Origin: Steinernema hermaphroditum
Lineage: Eukaryota; Nematoda; Chromadorea; Rhabditida; Steinernematidae
Assembly: GCA_030435675.1 (NCBI GenBank)
Contig: CM059621.1
Coordinates: 14,136,001 to 14,200,000 of the forward strand
Direction: 5' to 3'
Length of the DNA stretch: 64,000 nt
A program made the position numbers and the translations under genes. Below, one piece after another: positions 24,438 to 35,546 of this stretch. The stretch's first letter is position 1; every line of letters begins with the position of its first letter. The notes beneath the pieces are model-generated. The model was not told the origin of the DNA and ran no database searches. It saw only the letters and a list, made by a program, of their open reading frames with translations.

Positions 24438-25161
24438 ATCTCTGAAAAGAGAACGTTTGGTAGATCAACACAACACGAAAATAACTATCAACTCTATCAA
24501 CGCAGAACGATTTGGAAAGCCAACGAACGACGAAATGGAAAAGGAGCGCTCCGCAAATTCAGAGCGGATTTCAGTCGCTCAAACTAGTCATAGCTCTTCT
24601 GAGAATTCGGAGTGCCAGGTTCGGATCAGGGCTATGCGAAACTCGAAACTTAGAAGTTGGAACTACCACACGAACTGTCACGGAAGATGACTCTACTTCC
24701 TTTGCGCTGCGCACCCCTCTGACCTATTATCGTACTGGCTTTTCTTTGCAGTACCCCGCGTCGAGACCCAGCGCCAGTTGGAAGACATCTCTGAAATATG
24801 AGTATGTTGATGTCGGCGTAACAATTCGCGGCGTCGTTTGAAGTCCAGGCCACTTTGTTGTGCTCACTAAGTTCGTAGCCCTGAACTGCCTATGATCGTT
24901 TGCTGTTTTTGTGCTGATGTACCAAATCTGACTGTTACTATTTAGTGTTTCCGTGCTCTTGGTCTGTTATCAGTCGTGCTCACGACCGAACATGTTTTGT
25001 TGTTCTCAAAGTTCTAGGCGCTCCAACGGCGCCATTTCTGCTAGCTCAGTTCTCTAGTTCCTGGTGGTTCACTGGAGATGAGAATACCCACTTTCTACTT
25101 ATGTTTGTGTGTACCTTTCCCATAATGTCATGCTCATTTATTCCAGACGAGTGTCCCTCAC
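24438..25161. other. Divergent promoter region of the 169-aa gene and pole-2
   Basis: Contains no supported coding sequence. A minus-strand ATG frame near 24792 (MSSNWRWV) also follows a TTTCAG site and could be an alternative first exon of the 169-aa gene, but no junction in phase was found. Confidence 0.35.
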
Positions 25162-27029
25162 ATGTCGGACAAGGAGCTCATACGGAAAGAAGTCGCATCA
25201 GCATTCAAACTGCGGACGTTGTACTTCAAGAAGAAGTGGGGTTGTGGTTCCGCTTGCTGTATTGTGACAATATGGTTTCAGAGATGCCCTGGAGTACATC
25301 GTGTCAGCGCTATCCGGGAAGGACGAGCAATATCGACAGCGAAGCATCGAAATTCTGTTGAACTATCTGGCTAAACAAAATCGTGCAAAATCGTACGGCT
25401 TGCAATATAATGACATATTTGGCCTTTTCAGTAACTTCTGCATTTCTGGAGATCAAGACCGTTGCGAGTGCTGTGGACATCTGCCTCCGCGGAACCTACT
25501 TCGAAAGGTTAGCTATTCGCCGCTTTTTTTGTTGACGATATGATCAATTGTTTCAGCGATAATTTACTGCAAATCATCGATGTGTTCGATGCGCCGTGTA
25601 TTGCCTACAGTGAGGAGCTGCGGAAATTAGTGGAAGTGCCCAAGACATCAGCGTACTTGTCACGATCGGACGATTTATCTGTGGCTTTACGCAGGCGCTA
25701 CAAGCTAGTTCAGCAGGTAATTGAAACCTAGCTTATTAAGTGATCAAAAAAGATTTTTTTTCAGCGCGTTGCGCGTACGGAAGGGTCCAATTTCTCCACA
25801 TTCCACACCATAGAAGCCCTGCTCGGAAATGCGAAGAGGATGTCAGCCATTTCCATCTTGGCTACGTTCCACCAGTTCGAAGGAAAGAAATTCTTTGCGA
25901 CTGATCTGACTGGAACGATGGAAGTGGACATCACAAATGCAACCTATGCTGATGGATTATTCTTCGAGTCAGGGCTGTATATCTTCACGGGGACGTACGA
26001 CCACTACTTATTCCTGGTTGATCACGTCCGCTTGCCCACCATTGAAAGCTCAAAAGCAACGCGTGAAAAATTCGGCCGTGAGAATTTGTTCGGCGGCAGC
26101 AACCCCATTGCAGCATGCTTCCTAACCGATCTTCGTGTCGCCTGCCTTCGTCAAGTCGATGCAAAGATCGCCATCTTGTCCGACGTCTTTCTCGATCGAA
26201 ACGATGTAAGACCATTCCTATGTGGACACTGTACACTACCTATTCTTGCAGGTGCTACGGGCGCTTCATAAATTGATAATGGGATTCGCAACGTGTCCAC
26301 CGAGTGCATTCATTTTCATCGGAAATTTTTGCTCCAGGCCGGAATACAACAAATCGGATGAGCTGATCTATGAAGGATTCAAAAAGTTAGCCCGGGTTCT
26401 CGACCTTCAAAAAGCGTTCTACGCAAATACCGATTGGATATTTGTTCCAGGTCCAGAAGATCCCGGCCTCTCACAGGTTCTGCCAAGGTAAAACGTTGTT
26501 ATTCTGAGCGTTCGAAATGGGAATTTGTCTTCTTCAGACCTGGCATGGACCAAGAATACTTCGATCTGCTGTCCGAAATCCCTAACGTGTCGTTTGTCAC
26601 CAATCCAGTTCGTTTGCAGTATGCCAATCAGGAGATATCCATATGTCGTGCGGATTTAATCGACAAGATGTGTAGAAATCCTATACATGTACCCGAGAGC
26701 ACTCCACAGATAGCAGCTAATGTAAGGGAATAGTGACAGATTGCTGCAAAGCTTGCTTTCAGTTCTGCAAGACCATCTGCAGTCTCGGACATATGTGTCC
26801 CTTGCCCAACTCTTTGCAACCAATTGCGTTTTCTCTGGATCATTCTCTATACATGTACCCGCTTCCTGACCTAGTGATTGTGGCGGACAAGTTCGAGAAG
26901 TTTATCGGTGAGGAATCTGGGTGCATCGTCGCCAACCCTGGAAGCTTTTCGCGCTCAAATTTTGATTTCTACGTGTATTACCCTGCCAATCGGAAGGTTG
27001 AGCAGAGCTACATCGATCTTGATGCTTGA
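25162..27029 (+). CDS. pole-2: DNA polymerase epsilon subunit 2 (B subunit)
   Basis: Exons join(25162-25235, 25282-25382, 25432-25507, 25557-25716, 25765-26205, 26252-26487, 26538-26721, 26763-27029). The N-terminus (MSDKELIRKEVASAFKLR) is the small helical Pol epsilon NT domain, followed by VTSAFLEIKTVASAVD and the DVFDAP hinge. The OB fold and inactive phosphoesterase domain follow: ISILATFHQFEGKKFFATDLTG, LSDVFLDRNDV, FIFIGNFCS, VPGPEDPG, TNPVRLQY, LVIADKF and INPGSF-like VANPGSFS. The B subunit tethers the leading-strand polymerase to CMG helicase and is essential. Its length of about 510 aa fits the family. The donor after LAKQN was chosen because it gives the family-matching reading of the next exon. 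Confidence 0.95.
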
Positions 27030-27753
27030 TTTTACTTCCATGTTGATAAACTGTAATCTTTAACTATACTTCCAAATACTTCCAGAATTTCTCTTTATCT
27101 AAAATGCTACTTTTGACAGCATTTAACGAATTTACGCGCTAATTTTCCAAATCCATCAGGAATTTCTTGCGCTGTTATGACATATGATATGACCTAATTT
27201 TACATAAGAGTTTCTGGGATTAGCTGCGGTCTTGATAACTACAGCAGCTTTATGCTAAGGCCACGACCGCTGCGTACTGTGGCAGCGTCGTGGGTCTTGC
27301 GTCCTGCGTCTTCCGATCGCTGCGTTGCGGTCGTGGCCATCTCCCTGCGTCATCCGATGCGTTCTAATGAAATACGGTGTGTGTGTCACCAAAGCCAGCC
27401 GTCATCATCGAAAGCTCAGTGCTTCCAACAACAGGCCCGGGAAGTTGACCTCATCGGACAAAAAGGTGTTCGATGTGCAGAAGAGGGACTTCCAGAAGGT
27501 GATGATGAGCGACCTGGTCTCCAATGAGAGCGCGCTTCCCGAGGAGGCGATTGTCTTCTGAATGTCCTTCTTCTGCACATCGAGGGTTATGTCAATCTGG
27601 CCTTGGAAGTTGGACCACCCACGAAGAAAACGAACGACGCAGCGAGCGATGCAGGACGTAGCGGTCGTGCCCCAGCATTACTAAAGTTTCGCGATTTTTC
27701 ATGCTCAACGTGCCTCTCTACATACATCATTGCAGTGCTGCTTTTCAGATAAG
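27030..27753. other. Intergenic, tandem GC-rich motifs
   Basis: GGCCACGACCGCTGCG-type motifs occur in both orientations at 27258-27335 and 27656-27672. A 64-codon frame at 27367-27561 has no family resemblance. A pyrimidine tract ending TTTTCAG at 27748 lies 5 nt before the next start codon, a likely trans-splice acceptor. Confidence 0.35.
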
Positions 27754-29709
27754 ATGTTCCCCAAACAGATATTAGCAATTATCTCAGTTTTACATCTTTA
27801 TGTTCTTGCTGCGATCTACTCGGCCGCGGAGCTGTATACAACCATCAGCGACTACATCCATGGTTGTGACAAACAGACAAAAAAGAAACGACAGCACCCT
27901 CGCGAAGCGACCTTCGTATCGTTAAATTGGCGCGTCAGGGCAATCGTGGCAGGACCCAATATTTGTGATCGGTTCTTTAGCTCCATACATAGGGGTCATC
28001 GATAAACTTGCGTGCATTTTCGTTTTTCCCCCATCTAGCCACATATATCATCAAAATATGGTATTCTATTCGTCAAAAGTCTCTAGCAAAAACGGAGAGC
28101 GCTCCCACCACGAAAATTTTGCGCGCGCATTTCACGCGCCAAAAATTTCGCAATGGGATATGCTCAAAATCATAGTAATTCGCTATTTTCTCGTTTCTGA
28201 CGCGATTTCGTCAAATTTCATGAACGGATGGTTGTTGATCAGACTCTGCCGCGTCGAATGAGCCCTGGCTCGACTGCCAGCATGCTTTCCTCGCTGAGTT
28301 ATTAGCAAATCATTAGTTTGCATTTGAGAGTTGAACAGTTAGCTGGAGATTCATATGTTGGAGGCGTTCTAGATCACAGCAGGATCCATGCACAACATCT
28401 TGATGGACAGCTAATCCATTATGTTCTTAAAAATCCATGTCACACGATTCAAACGCCATTGTCATCCATTGATTCCTAATAACTCAGCGAGGAAAGCATG
28501 CTGGCAGTCGAGCCAGGGCTCATTCGACGCGGCAGAGTCTGATCAACAACCGTCCGTTCATGAAATTTGACGAAATCGCGTCAGAAACGAGAAAATAGCG
28601 AATTACTATGATTTTGACCATATCCCATTGTAAATTTTTTGGCGCGTGAAATGCGCGCGCAAAATTTTCGTGGTGGGAGCTTTGCTAGAGACTTTTGACG
28701 AATACAATAGAGTAACAAAGAAAATACGAAAAAGCTTGATGTATGGTGTACTATCCCCAATCTGTCCTTCTACAAACGCCATTGACTTTTTTTCAGTTAT
28801 TTTCCTTCTCATGTCCCTTCCCTAAGCTATCTACACAAAGTTTCCTGATCAACAACACGGTTTATGCAAATTTTGCAGTGTTTATAGAATTCTTCCGCGA
28901 TTGTACCGCGCAGTTGACACAGCAAGCTCATCGTTACGGGACCCGCGACGGACGCTGCTGTCACTTTCTTTGCCGCTTAATCCTGAAATCTGCATAGACC
29001 GTGGTGTTCCACTAACGAATCGTATCTAGGCACCTTTGCGGAGAAGTGCGCAAAAGAAAATGGACGATATCTGTTTAAGAAAAACATTTTTGCTACAGAA
29101 AGCCAGAAGGTCTATCTTCAGTTCATGTTTCTTTGTTACTATGCCATATTTTGATGATATATGTGGCTAGGTGGGGAGAAAAACGAAAATGCACGCAAGT
29201 TTATCGATGACCCCTATGTATGAAGCTAAAGAACCGATCACAAATGTTGGGTCGTGCCACGATTGCCCTGACGCGCCAATTTCACGATACGAGGGTCGCT
29301 TCGCGAGGGTGCTGTCGATTCTTTTTTGTGACAAACAGTATTACTTTTGCCGAGTGAGGAGCTCGCCGTTCTACAATGAAGCAGGGGCGTTCCAAAGACG
29401 AACAGCGTTGGTCACAGCAGCTGCTGGAGCGATTGGCCGGAAGATTGTTAATCATCTCTTGGATCTTGGTTATCAGGTGTTCGCCATGGGCCATGGAGTT
29501 GGAAATCTCCGACATCTCGGAGTTAAGGACATCGATTCGTGATTCCTGACCAGGCCGCACTGAAGCTCATCAACATCGCACATTCCACGGATTTCATTCC
29601 CGGTGGTTATTATGAGATGGGTGTCGCGAATGAAATTGCTGCTGATCCGCAGCAAAACGCTCAATTCATGTTGTCAGTGGAGAAAGTTTTGCGGCGGAAA
29701 ATGGAATAA
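27754..29709 (+). pseudogene. Signal-peptide gene interrupted by a foldback transposon
   Basis: The first exon encodes a clear signal peptide (MFPKQILAIISVLHLYVLAAIYS) and then AELYTTISDYIHGCDKQ. A transposon sits at 27877-29329. When it and one copy of its 9-bp target duplication are ignored, the frame continues directly as YYFCR. Further exons are uncertain. Candidate downstream coding includes TALVTAAAGAIGRKIVNH and, after a frame change, a stretch ending FMLSVEKVLRRKME with a stop at 29707. I do not recognise the protein. The insertion brings in-frame stops, so the gene is broken unless the element is spliced out. Confidence 0.55.
27877..29329. mobile_element. Foldback DNA element, Mutator-like (9-bp TSD)
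   Basis: A 9-bp direct repeat GACAAACAG flanks the element (27868-27876 and 29330-29338). The ends are long inverted repeats of about 190 bp starting ACAAAAAAGAA. Directly inside the left arm a further segment (28066-28305) is the inverse of 28478-28710, so the two arms total about 430 bp per side. The right arm is split by about 440 bp of unrelated sequence (28711-29150). Long TIRs plus a 9-bp duplication are the hallmark of Mutator-like elements. There is no transposase, so it depends on an autonomous partner. Confidence 0.8.
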
Positions 29710-30005
29710 GCCGTCTAATTGTTGTCATTTGTTAGGTTGCTTCCCCGTGTTGTTAATTTTTAGTTGATGAACGTTGAGAACTCTCTGGATGGGCAAGGAA
29801 CGTAGCATCTTTACGTCTCAGTTTCGCTAATTGATGACCTGCTTTGAGGATGTGTCATCTCAAGCTGCGTAGTATCGTCCCATTGGTGAAAGAGTTTCGA
29901 TTTCAGCGTGCCACATCGTGACGAACGCTCATTAAGCGATTGATTGTTGTACAGGGTAACTGTAATACTTCCAAATGCTTCCAGAATTTCTCTTTATCTC
30001 AAATG
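29710..30005. other. Intergenic
   Basis: No coding signal. The CTTCCAGAATTTCTCTTTATCT block at 29977-29998 repeats 27080-27101 after the pole-2 stop, a small duplicated piece. Confidence 0.35.
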
Positions 30006-32495
30006 CTACACCACATGCACAAAAGTTCGTTCGCTGGGGTAGGATCCAAGAGGCGAGCATTCGTCCAGCGAGAGATGGCGATACACACCCTGAGCGGCCT
30101 TGTGGAATCTCTTGTAGTTCACTTGCCTGCTTCTTGACGAAGTTGTGCTTTCGGCAGAACTGGAGGATGTCAGCGACGCTTGCTTCTTCAACGACCGGCA
30201 CAGGCTCATAACACAGATGGACTTTTCGTGGATCGCAATGATCTCCTGCTGTGTGAGACCCATGGCCAGATCCGGTTTCTGCTCGTTGTCTTCGATTTCT
30301 ACTTGTGGAACTGCGGTAGAAGGCATGATCGCCTCGGCATTGGCATCTTTAAGCTTGATTCGCTTCGAGTTGGTCGCCTTCTCGCCGGCTTTCCTCTTGG
30401 CGCTGAAAAAAGAAGATAAGCAGTATCTGGGTGGATTGAGCGAATCAATTTAGACGAAGCGGATCGTGCCATGCCAATAGAGCAGCAAGTAATTCAGCAG
30501 AAATACTCAGAGTGTGAACAGTGGCGATGCCTGTCGCCAATTAGACCGGTGGACTTATATGGTGCTCTATCGATCCACTAGTGGACAGGTGGACAAGACA
30601 ACGTCAATTCGACGAAATCACATAGATAACGGTTGGTTTCCTTTGGCTTTATTAGCGTCCTCCCCATGGCTTCCACTTGGCCACTCGTGGTTGCTCGAAA
30701 ACTGGCCGTCAACAAAGCGTTCCCCAGCTGACTTAATGATCTATGCACTTATCCTGTCCGTCTAACGGAGTAGAACCTCTGACACGTCTTACCTCTTCGT
30801 GGGTGGTAGCTCGGGAATAGTGAAGCCATCAATGTCAACATGAGCAGCCGCTTCAGGTGCCACGGACTCGGGCACTACACAGGATGCGACTGTCTCTGCG
30901 ACACTGATGACTGAACGAGGCGGCGGCGATTCAGGAGCCAAAATTCGCGTTGACCTGGTCGACATCACATCTTCTTCCTCAGAATGGTGACTGGAAACGG
31001 TAGATTTTAGGGTGCTTCGACTGGTTCTGATACCTCTTAAACATATCCACTTCAGTGTGACCATCCTCTCTATCGTGTCTGTAACAGAAATAATATTTTG
31101 CAAACAGTTGCAACAAGGAAGAAGCCGCACGGGCGAGATGAGTGTTTAGATAGGTCTAGACTTACATATCGTTAAATAGAGACTCCTCTGGATCTATAAC
31201 AGAGTTTTTCTCCTGGGCGTTCCTGTAATTAGACGTATCACGTTATAGCTCAGAGGAGAAAAGTGCTCAAGCATTTGGGGCTCACGTTCTATACCTTTGA
31301 GGAGTAAGTTCCACGACGTCGTCATCGCCGGTTACGTTATGAGCTCTGTAGACAGTAGACGGCGAAGCACAAAAATATGATTCAATACCGTGTCTGTCTA
31401 CGAGTGCTTCTAGTAGATCTTTGTGTCTGTGATCCTCTGGCACTGTCTGGAGCGAGTATCTTGCCGCTGAAACAACGACAAATCAGTCTAGACATAAGAG
31501 GCGCAGACAAACTTCGAGACTCTGGACGCCACCGTTATCTGTGAAACAGGAAGGAGTTTGGCACGTATCGCATTTCTGAGATAAGACGATTCTACGATTA
31601 GACAGCAGACACGACTTTACCTGTCGGGAGTCGATTCCACAAAATCGTCATCATCACTGCCACTCAGATGATCAGCCCTAGACAGAGATCTAGTAAAAAC
31701 AGGCATAATGTCCATCAGTATTACCGTGTCTGTCTGTTTGGTCTCTGCGTCTGTGATCCTATGACGCTCTCGGGAGCGAGCACTCTTGGACTAAACAACC
31801 ATCAGTCAAATAGAGCATTTTTGGACAAACTTCGAAACTGTGGAGGCGACCGTTTTCTGCGATTCTCCAAGGAAATGTCTGATGTCCGTCAATTTCTTTT
31901 TTGCTGACTTCACTGTTTTCGAAGGATCAGGCGCTTCTGGGTTCTTTTCCTTTGCTCTCCCACGGCGATTTTCCGCTAATTCAGATGGGTGCGTGGAGAA
32001 CCTGCCATCGTCAGCCCACAAACTTCCAATGAAGCGGTCTTCTTCATCTTCGCCTCTCCAACGCTTCGCAGTTTCCACAGGTGCCATCTCATCTTCTAGC
32101 CTCCGCTTTGCAACTCTCGACTCCTCTTCTACACCTTCCTCAAGATCGTCAAAGTCCTCCGGTGGCGGGGTCTTGTCGTCTTCCATCAGTGATTTGACCT
32201 CGAACGCGCATTTTCCGACGAGGAATCGATCGCCTGCGCGCACCATCGGGGCCTTCCAGCGCTTGCCGTTGAACACCGTTCCGTAGGTGTTGGTCTCTTC
32301 CACGCGGAGAAACGGCGCCCCCATTTCTTCGGTTTCGAGCGTCAGGCGGATGTGGACTTTCGAAACGCCTGCAGACTTGGCACCGACGAAAATTGCGCAT
32401 TTCGTCGCGTTTCGTCCGATTGAGACGCTGTCTCCATTTGTCTCGAAGACGAAGGAGCCGAGCGGCGGGTCGTCTGTGGACTCAACGGAGAGCAT
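30006..32495 (-). CDS. FHA-domain nuclear protein, possible nibrin-like
   Basis: The first exon (from 32495) encodes an FHA domain over residues 1-105: SIGRNATKC, GVSKVHIRL (the conserved Ser/His loop), NTYGTVFNG and GDRFLVGKCAFEV. This fold reads phosphothreonine. Acidic and basic low-complexity follows, with RRRLEDE-like nuclear signals. Downstream exons are small and acidic: about 31680-31625 (SGSDDDDFVESTP), about 31468-31300 (DDDVVELTPQR), about 31080-31037, 30990-30793 (SHHSEEEDV to PELPPTK) and 30402-30006. The last two join in phase and end with a basic region and VNYKRFHKAAQG, which resembles the MRE11-binding motif of NBN. No BRCT domains are seen. The middle exons are tentative, and the splice from the first exon is not resolved because that frame runs on to a stop at 31806. 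Confidence 0.6.
31361..31895. repeat. Tandem duplication inside the FHA gene
   Basis: 31361-31575 and 31705-31895 align: CGTGTCTGTCT, then TCTGTGATCCT, GGAGCGAG, and ACAAACTTCGA followed by a GGCG(A/C)CC-type block, in the same order and spacing. The duplicated unit is about 325 bp and covers an exon plus flanking intron. The two acidic exons (VVELTPQR and DFVESTPDR) and the ends VASRVSKFV and VASTVSKFV are the paired products. Confidence 0.65.
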
Positions 32496-33060
32496 TTATC
32501 TGAAATGCAGAGTCTAGACATTAAACAGACATTATATTGTAAACACGCTAATTACATAAAGACATCGAAAATTCGACTTGTCAAATCAGCAAGCAATGGT
32601 ACATACGTCTCTGAAATTCCGTCACTTCTGGTAATTATCGCAAACTGCTAGTCTGGTGTCCGGAGACAAATATTGAGCGACCCAGAATAAAACACTGTCT
32701 GAATAAAATAGACACAAAATAGTCCAGTCTGTTTACAAATGCAGGTAAATAATAACGGTGAACAGAGTCTCAACAGACTAGACACAGTTTCTGAAGTCTA
32801 GAAATTGTCGGCCGTTTATTTTGGCACACTCTGCAGATTTGCTGGCGACCAGCGAATTCTCTACGTTGGCGAATATCGTCTTTCCTGCGTCTCGAGACGC
32901 TAGTTTGTCTGTTTACGGTGCTGTCTGTACTGTCTATGCTTTTAGGCCAACCAAAAAACACTACTTTGTTCACGTTAGATCGTTATTTCTTACGTTTTTT
33001 GCTTGTTTGCGTGATCTATCCATCTACGTGATCTACGTCATTTTTTCGTCCTTTTCAGCC
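32496..33060. other. Divergent promoter of FHA gene and RTF1
   Basis: Head-to-head starts 565 bp apart. The stretch is unusually rich in AGACA, GTCTG and TCTAGA motifs (for example 32510-32523, 32695-32720, 32770-32800). TTTTCAG precedes the RTF1 start by 2 nt. Confidence 0.5.
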
Positions 33061-34721
33061 ATGTCGTTCTCTCGCGTTCCGCTCATGTACCGAAGCGACA
33101 TGACGATCGACGACGAAGATGCTCATCGCCTCAACTCCATGTCACAGTTCGATCGCGAACTGGAGCTGGAGCGTCGCATGCAGCAGCAGGATATGTTCCA
33201 AATTCAGTGAGTTGGCGTTAATGTGTTCAGGTGATAATCAGTTCTTATTTCCAGTCGTAATATTTACGACAAGAGGCGTTCTCTACAGTGCGGCCGTTCA
33301 CAAATGGATGCGGAAGACGATGTCGTAATCGTTGGCGACGACGATGCAGAGCAGCAGCAACACCCCAACCAAGATACTGTGCAAGCGAATGCGAAGGAGG
33401 ATGTGGTGGTCGTTGGGGACGTCTTCGACGATACGGAAGATGGCGAGATCTCATCGTCGTCCAGCTCTTCTTCGGGATATTGTTCTCAGCGGTCGAGAAC
33501 GAGTTCCTGCTCGTCCGCGCATTCCCGTCCCTCGTCGTCCGACAAGGTCCGTAGTTTAGACGCCTAAACAATAGGGTTACCCTACTGCTTCAGCTCACAA
33601 GCAAGGAACAACTAGAGATGGCCCGTGTGAGCCGTAACGACATGGCCGACTTCTGCCACGCGCCGTTCTTCTATGGACACGTGCTCGGATGCTTTGTGCG
33701 CATCCACTGTGGTCGTGGAGTGTATGAGGCAAGGAGTACAAGGTTGTATCACAAATTTTCTAATGTTGCGTTCTTTAGGTGAAGCAGATAGTGGATGTGA
33801 TTGAAGACGAGAAGAACAAACCGTATGATCTGGAGAAGACGCGCACCAACGCTCTTCTGCGCCTTAAAAGCGGCGAGGAAGAAGACAACTACGCGATGTC
33901 GTACGTGTCCAACTCGCCCATCACCGAAGATGAATTCACGCGCTGGATGCAAATCATGGCAGACAAAGTAATTTATTACTATAAATAGTGCCATTTATTG
34001 ATATTCACCTTTTGCAGGTTCCTTTTATGGACGAAATCAACCAGAAAGCAGAGTACCTGAAGCAGCTGCGAACGCGTCAGATGACAGAGCGGGACATAAC
34101 TCACGTGAGCGCCCTTGCAATCGTTCTTTGATCTGATCTTTGTCGGTTTAGATCCTGGAGAGAAAGGCGAAGTTCCGGGACGCCAATATCCAGCACTTGA
34201 TGGATGAAATGGTGCGTAGGTCCTTCGTGGCACGTGTTATCCTGCAAATTTAGAAGCGGGCGAAGAAGGAAGGTGACATAGGAGCACTGGTGAAGTGCCG
34301 CAACGAGCTGCAGGCGCTCGATGCTCCCAAGAAGCCTGACACTAACGCGGAGAAGCCCAAGACGGCACCCACCGTCCGAGTGCCCCGCCGTGTGGCCGAA
34401 ATTTCGATTAATGCAGAACCTCCAGTTAAGAAAAGTAACGATGAAGAAGAAGCGCAGTTTATCCGTAAAAGTGGAATGACGAGAGTTAGTCTTGAAACCC
34501 CAGACTTGATATGATAAGTCATTTTTAGTACGAAAAAGTCAAGGACGAAGACTCATCGGACGAAGATGCGGACGAAGAATGGTTCTACTCGCCCTACTAC
34601 AGTTCACAGCAACATGTGGAAGAGACCATGGAGCGTCTCCGTATGTTTCTCTGCTACAGTTCCATTGTTAAATCGTTTGATTTTAGTGAAGGAATCCGGC
34701 TACGAACCCAAGCAAACGTGA
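33061..34721 (+). CDS. rtfo-1: RTF1, Paf1-complex-associated elongation factor
   Basis: Exons join(33061-33206, 33255-33546, 33594-33728, 33779-33967, 34018-34104, 34152-34211, 34254-34484, 34529-34640, 34687-34721) are phase-consistent. Intron 3 must use a GC donor (GAG|GCAAGG), because the nearby GT gives an immediate stop. N-terminal residues include FDRELELERRM and an acidic Ser-rich linker. The Plus3 domain spans about residues 150-260: ARVSRNDMADFCHAPFFYGHVLGCFVRI, VYEVKQIVDVIE, TNALLRL and the TEDEFTRWMQ helix. The ERKAKFRDANIQHLMDEM helix follows. RTF1 recruits Paf1C to elongating Pol II and promotes H2B ubiquitylation. It is short because the family's usual long acidic N-terminus is reduced, so more exons could lie upstream. 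Confidence 0.9.
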
Positions 34722-34941
34722 AAAGTTGTTATCGTACTAATGTTGATGCAATAAACTTTCAGACTTTGTTCGCGTTTGGTCGTATTTGCTCACTCGTCGC
34801 GGCGCTGCCGTTATCACCTAACTATACGTCTCAGCTGCTTGTTTATCGCATGGTTAACTGCTCGCCGGAGGTCGTCCGATTCCTTATCGCTGTGAGACGT
34901 CTCAACCTTCGTCTCAGTCCACTCATTCGTCTTCGTCCACC
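34722..34941. promoter_or_regulatory. Short spacer between RTF1 and NPC2-like gene
   Basis: Only 220 bp separate the RTF1 stop from the next start on the same strand. It contains a polyadenylation-like AATAAA (34749-34754). The spacing suits either an operon-like pair with trans-splicing or an independent promoter; the sequence does not decide. Confidence 0.4.
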
Positions 34942-35546
34942 ATGCAGCGAGCGGTCGCCCTTTTATTCCTCTGTGGCCTCGTCTTCTCCGAGTACCACTT
35001 CGTTCCCATCAAGTTCCGCAACTGCAGTAGGCCTCCTTCTCCCTCCCCGCCACCTACAGTACCCTTCAGAGTCGGCCTTCGACATTCTCAGCGTCGAGGT
35101 CTCCCATTGCCACGATCGGGAGTCGCGATGCCACTTCCAGAAAAACTCGACGCCTCACATCCGCATCACCTTCAAACCGAGTAAGATGCCGTCACCTCTG
35201 TATTGGCTACCGTAGTCTAGACGGTCACGTCGACGAGTTGGAGCACGAAGTGCGCGCGAAGTTGGGCGAGACCTACGTGCCCTTCCACCTGAGAAACAAG
35301 GACGCCTGCACCGGCTCTAACATCACCTGTCCCCTGCATGAAGGGCAGACCTACACCTACACCCAGTCGGTGAAGATCCTCAACGAATACCCGAACGTGA
35401 GTCCCCGCCATAAAACAGCCGTAACCTCTCATGCATAGGTGAATGTCCAAGTCAACTGGCTCGTGTCGAATCCCGCCCACAAACTTCACCCTGGCGACCA
35501 CAAGAGGGAGATCTGCGTCATCTTCCTCGCCAAGGTCGTCGACTAG
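34942..35546 (+). CDS. NPC2-like (ML-domain) secreted sterol-binding protein
   Basis: Exons join(34942-35026, 35068-35180, 35221-35396, 35439-35546), 160 codons. There is a signal peptide (MQRAVALLFLCGLVFS). The mature protein has the ML/NPC2 pattern: FRNC, a Cys pair in VSHCHDRESRC, FKPNG, a second pair in DACTGSNITCP, GQTYTYTQSV, VNWLV and the last Cys in REICVIF. These six Cys form the family's three disulfides. NPC2 carries cholesterol in the lysosome lumen and hands it to NPC1; nematodes are sterol auxotrophs. C. elegans heh-1 is the likely counterpart. The acceptors chosen in exons 2 and 3 are the ones that keep phase and family sequence. Confidence 0.9.

Noticed and set aside
29401..29530. 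Apparent dehydrogenase start (ALVTAAAGAIGRKI)
   Set aside because: Only a superficial match to a Rossmann glycine motif; the frame stops soon after and no other SDR motif follows.
29282..29560. Minus-strand coiled-coil-like frame
   Set aside because: Overlaps the transposon end and the target duplication, and has no exon signals.
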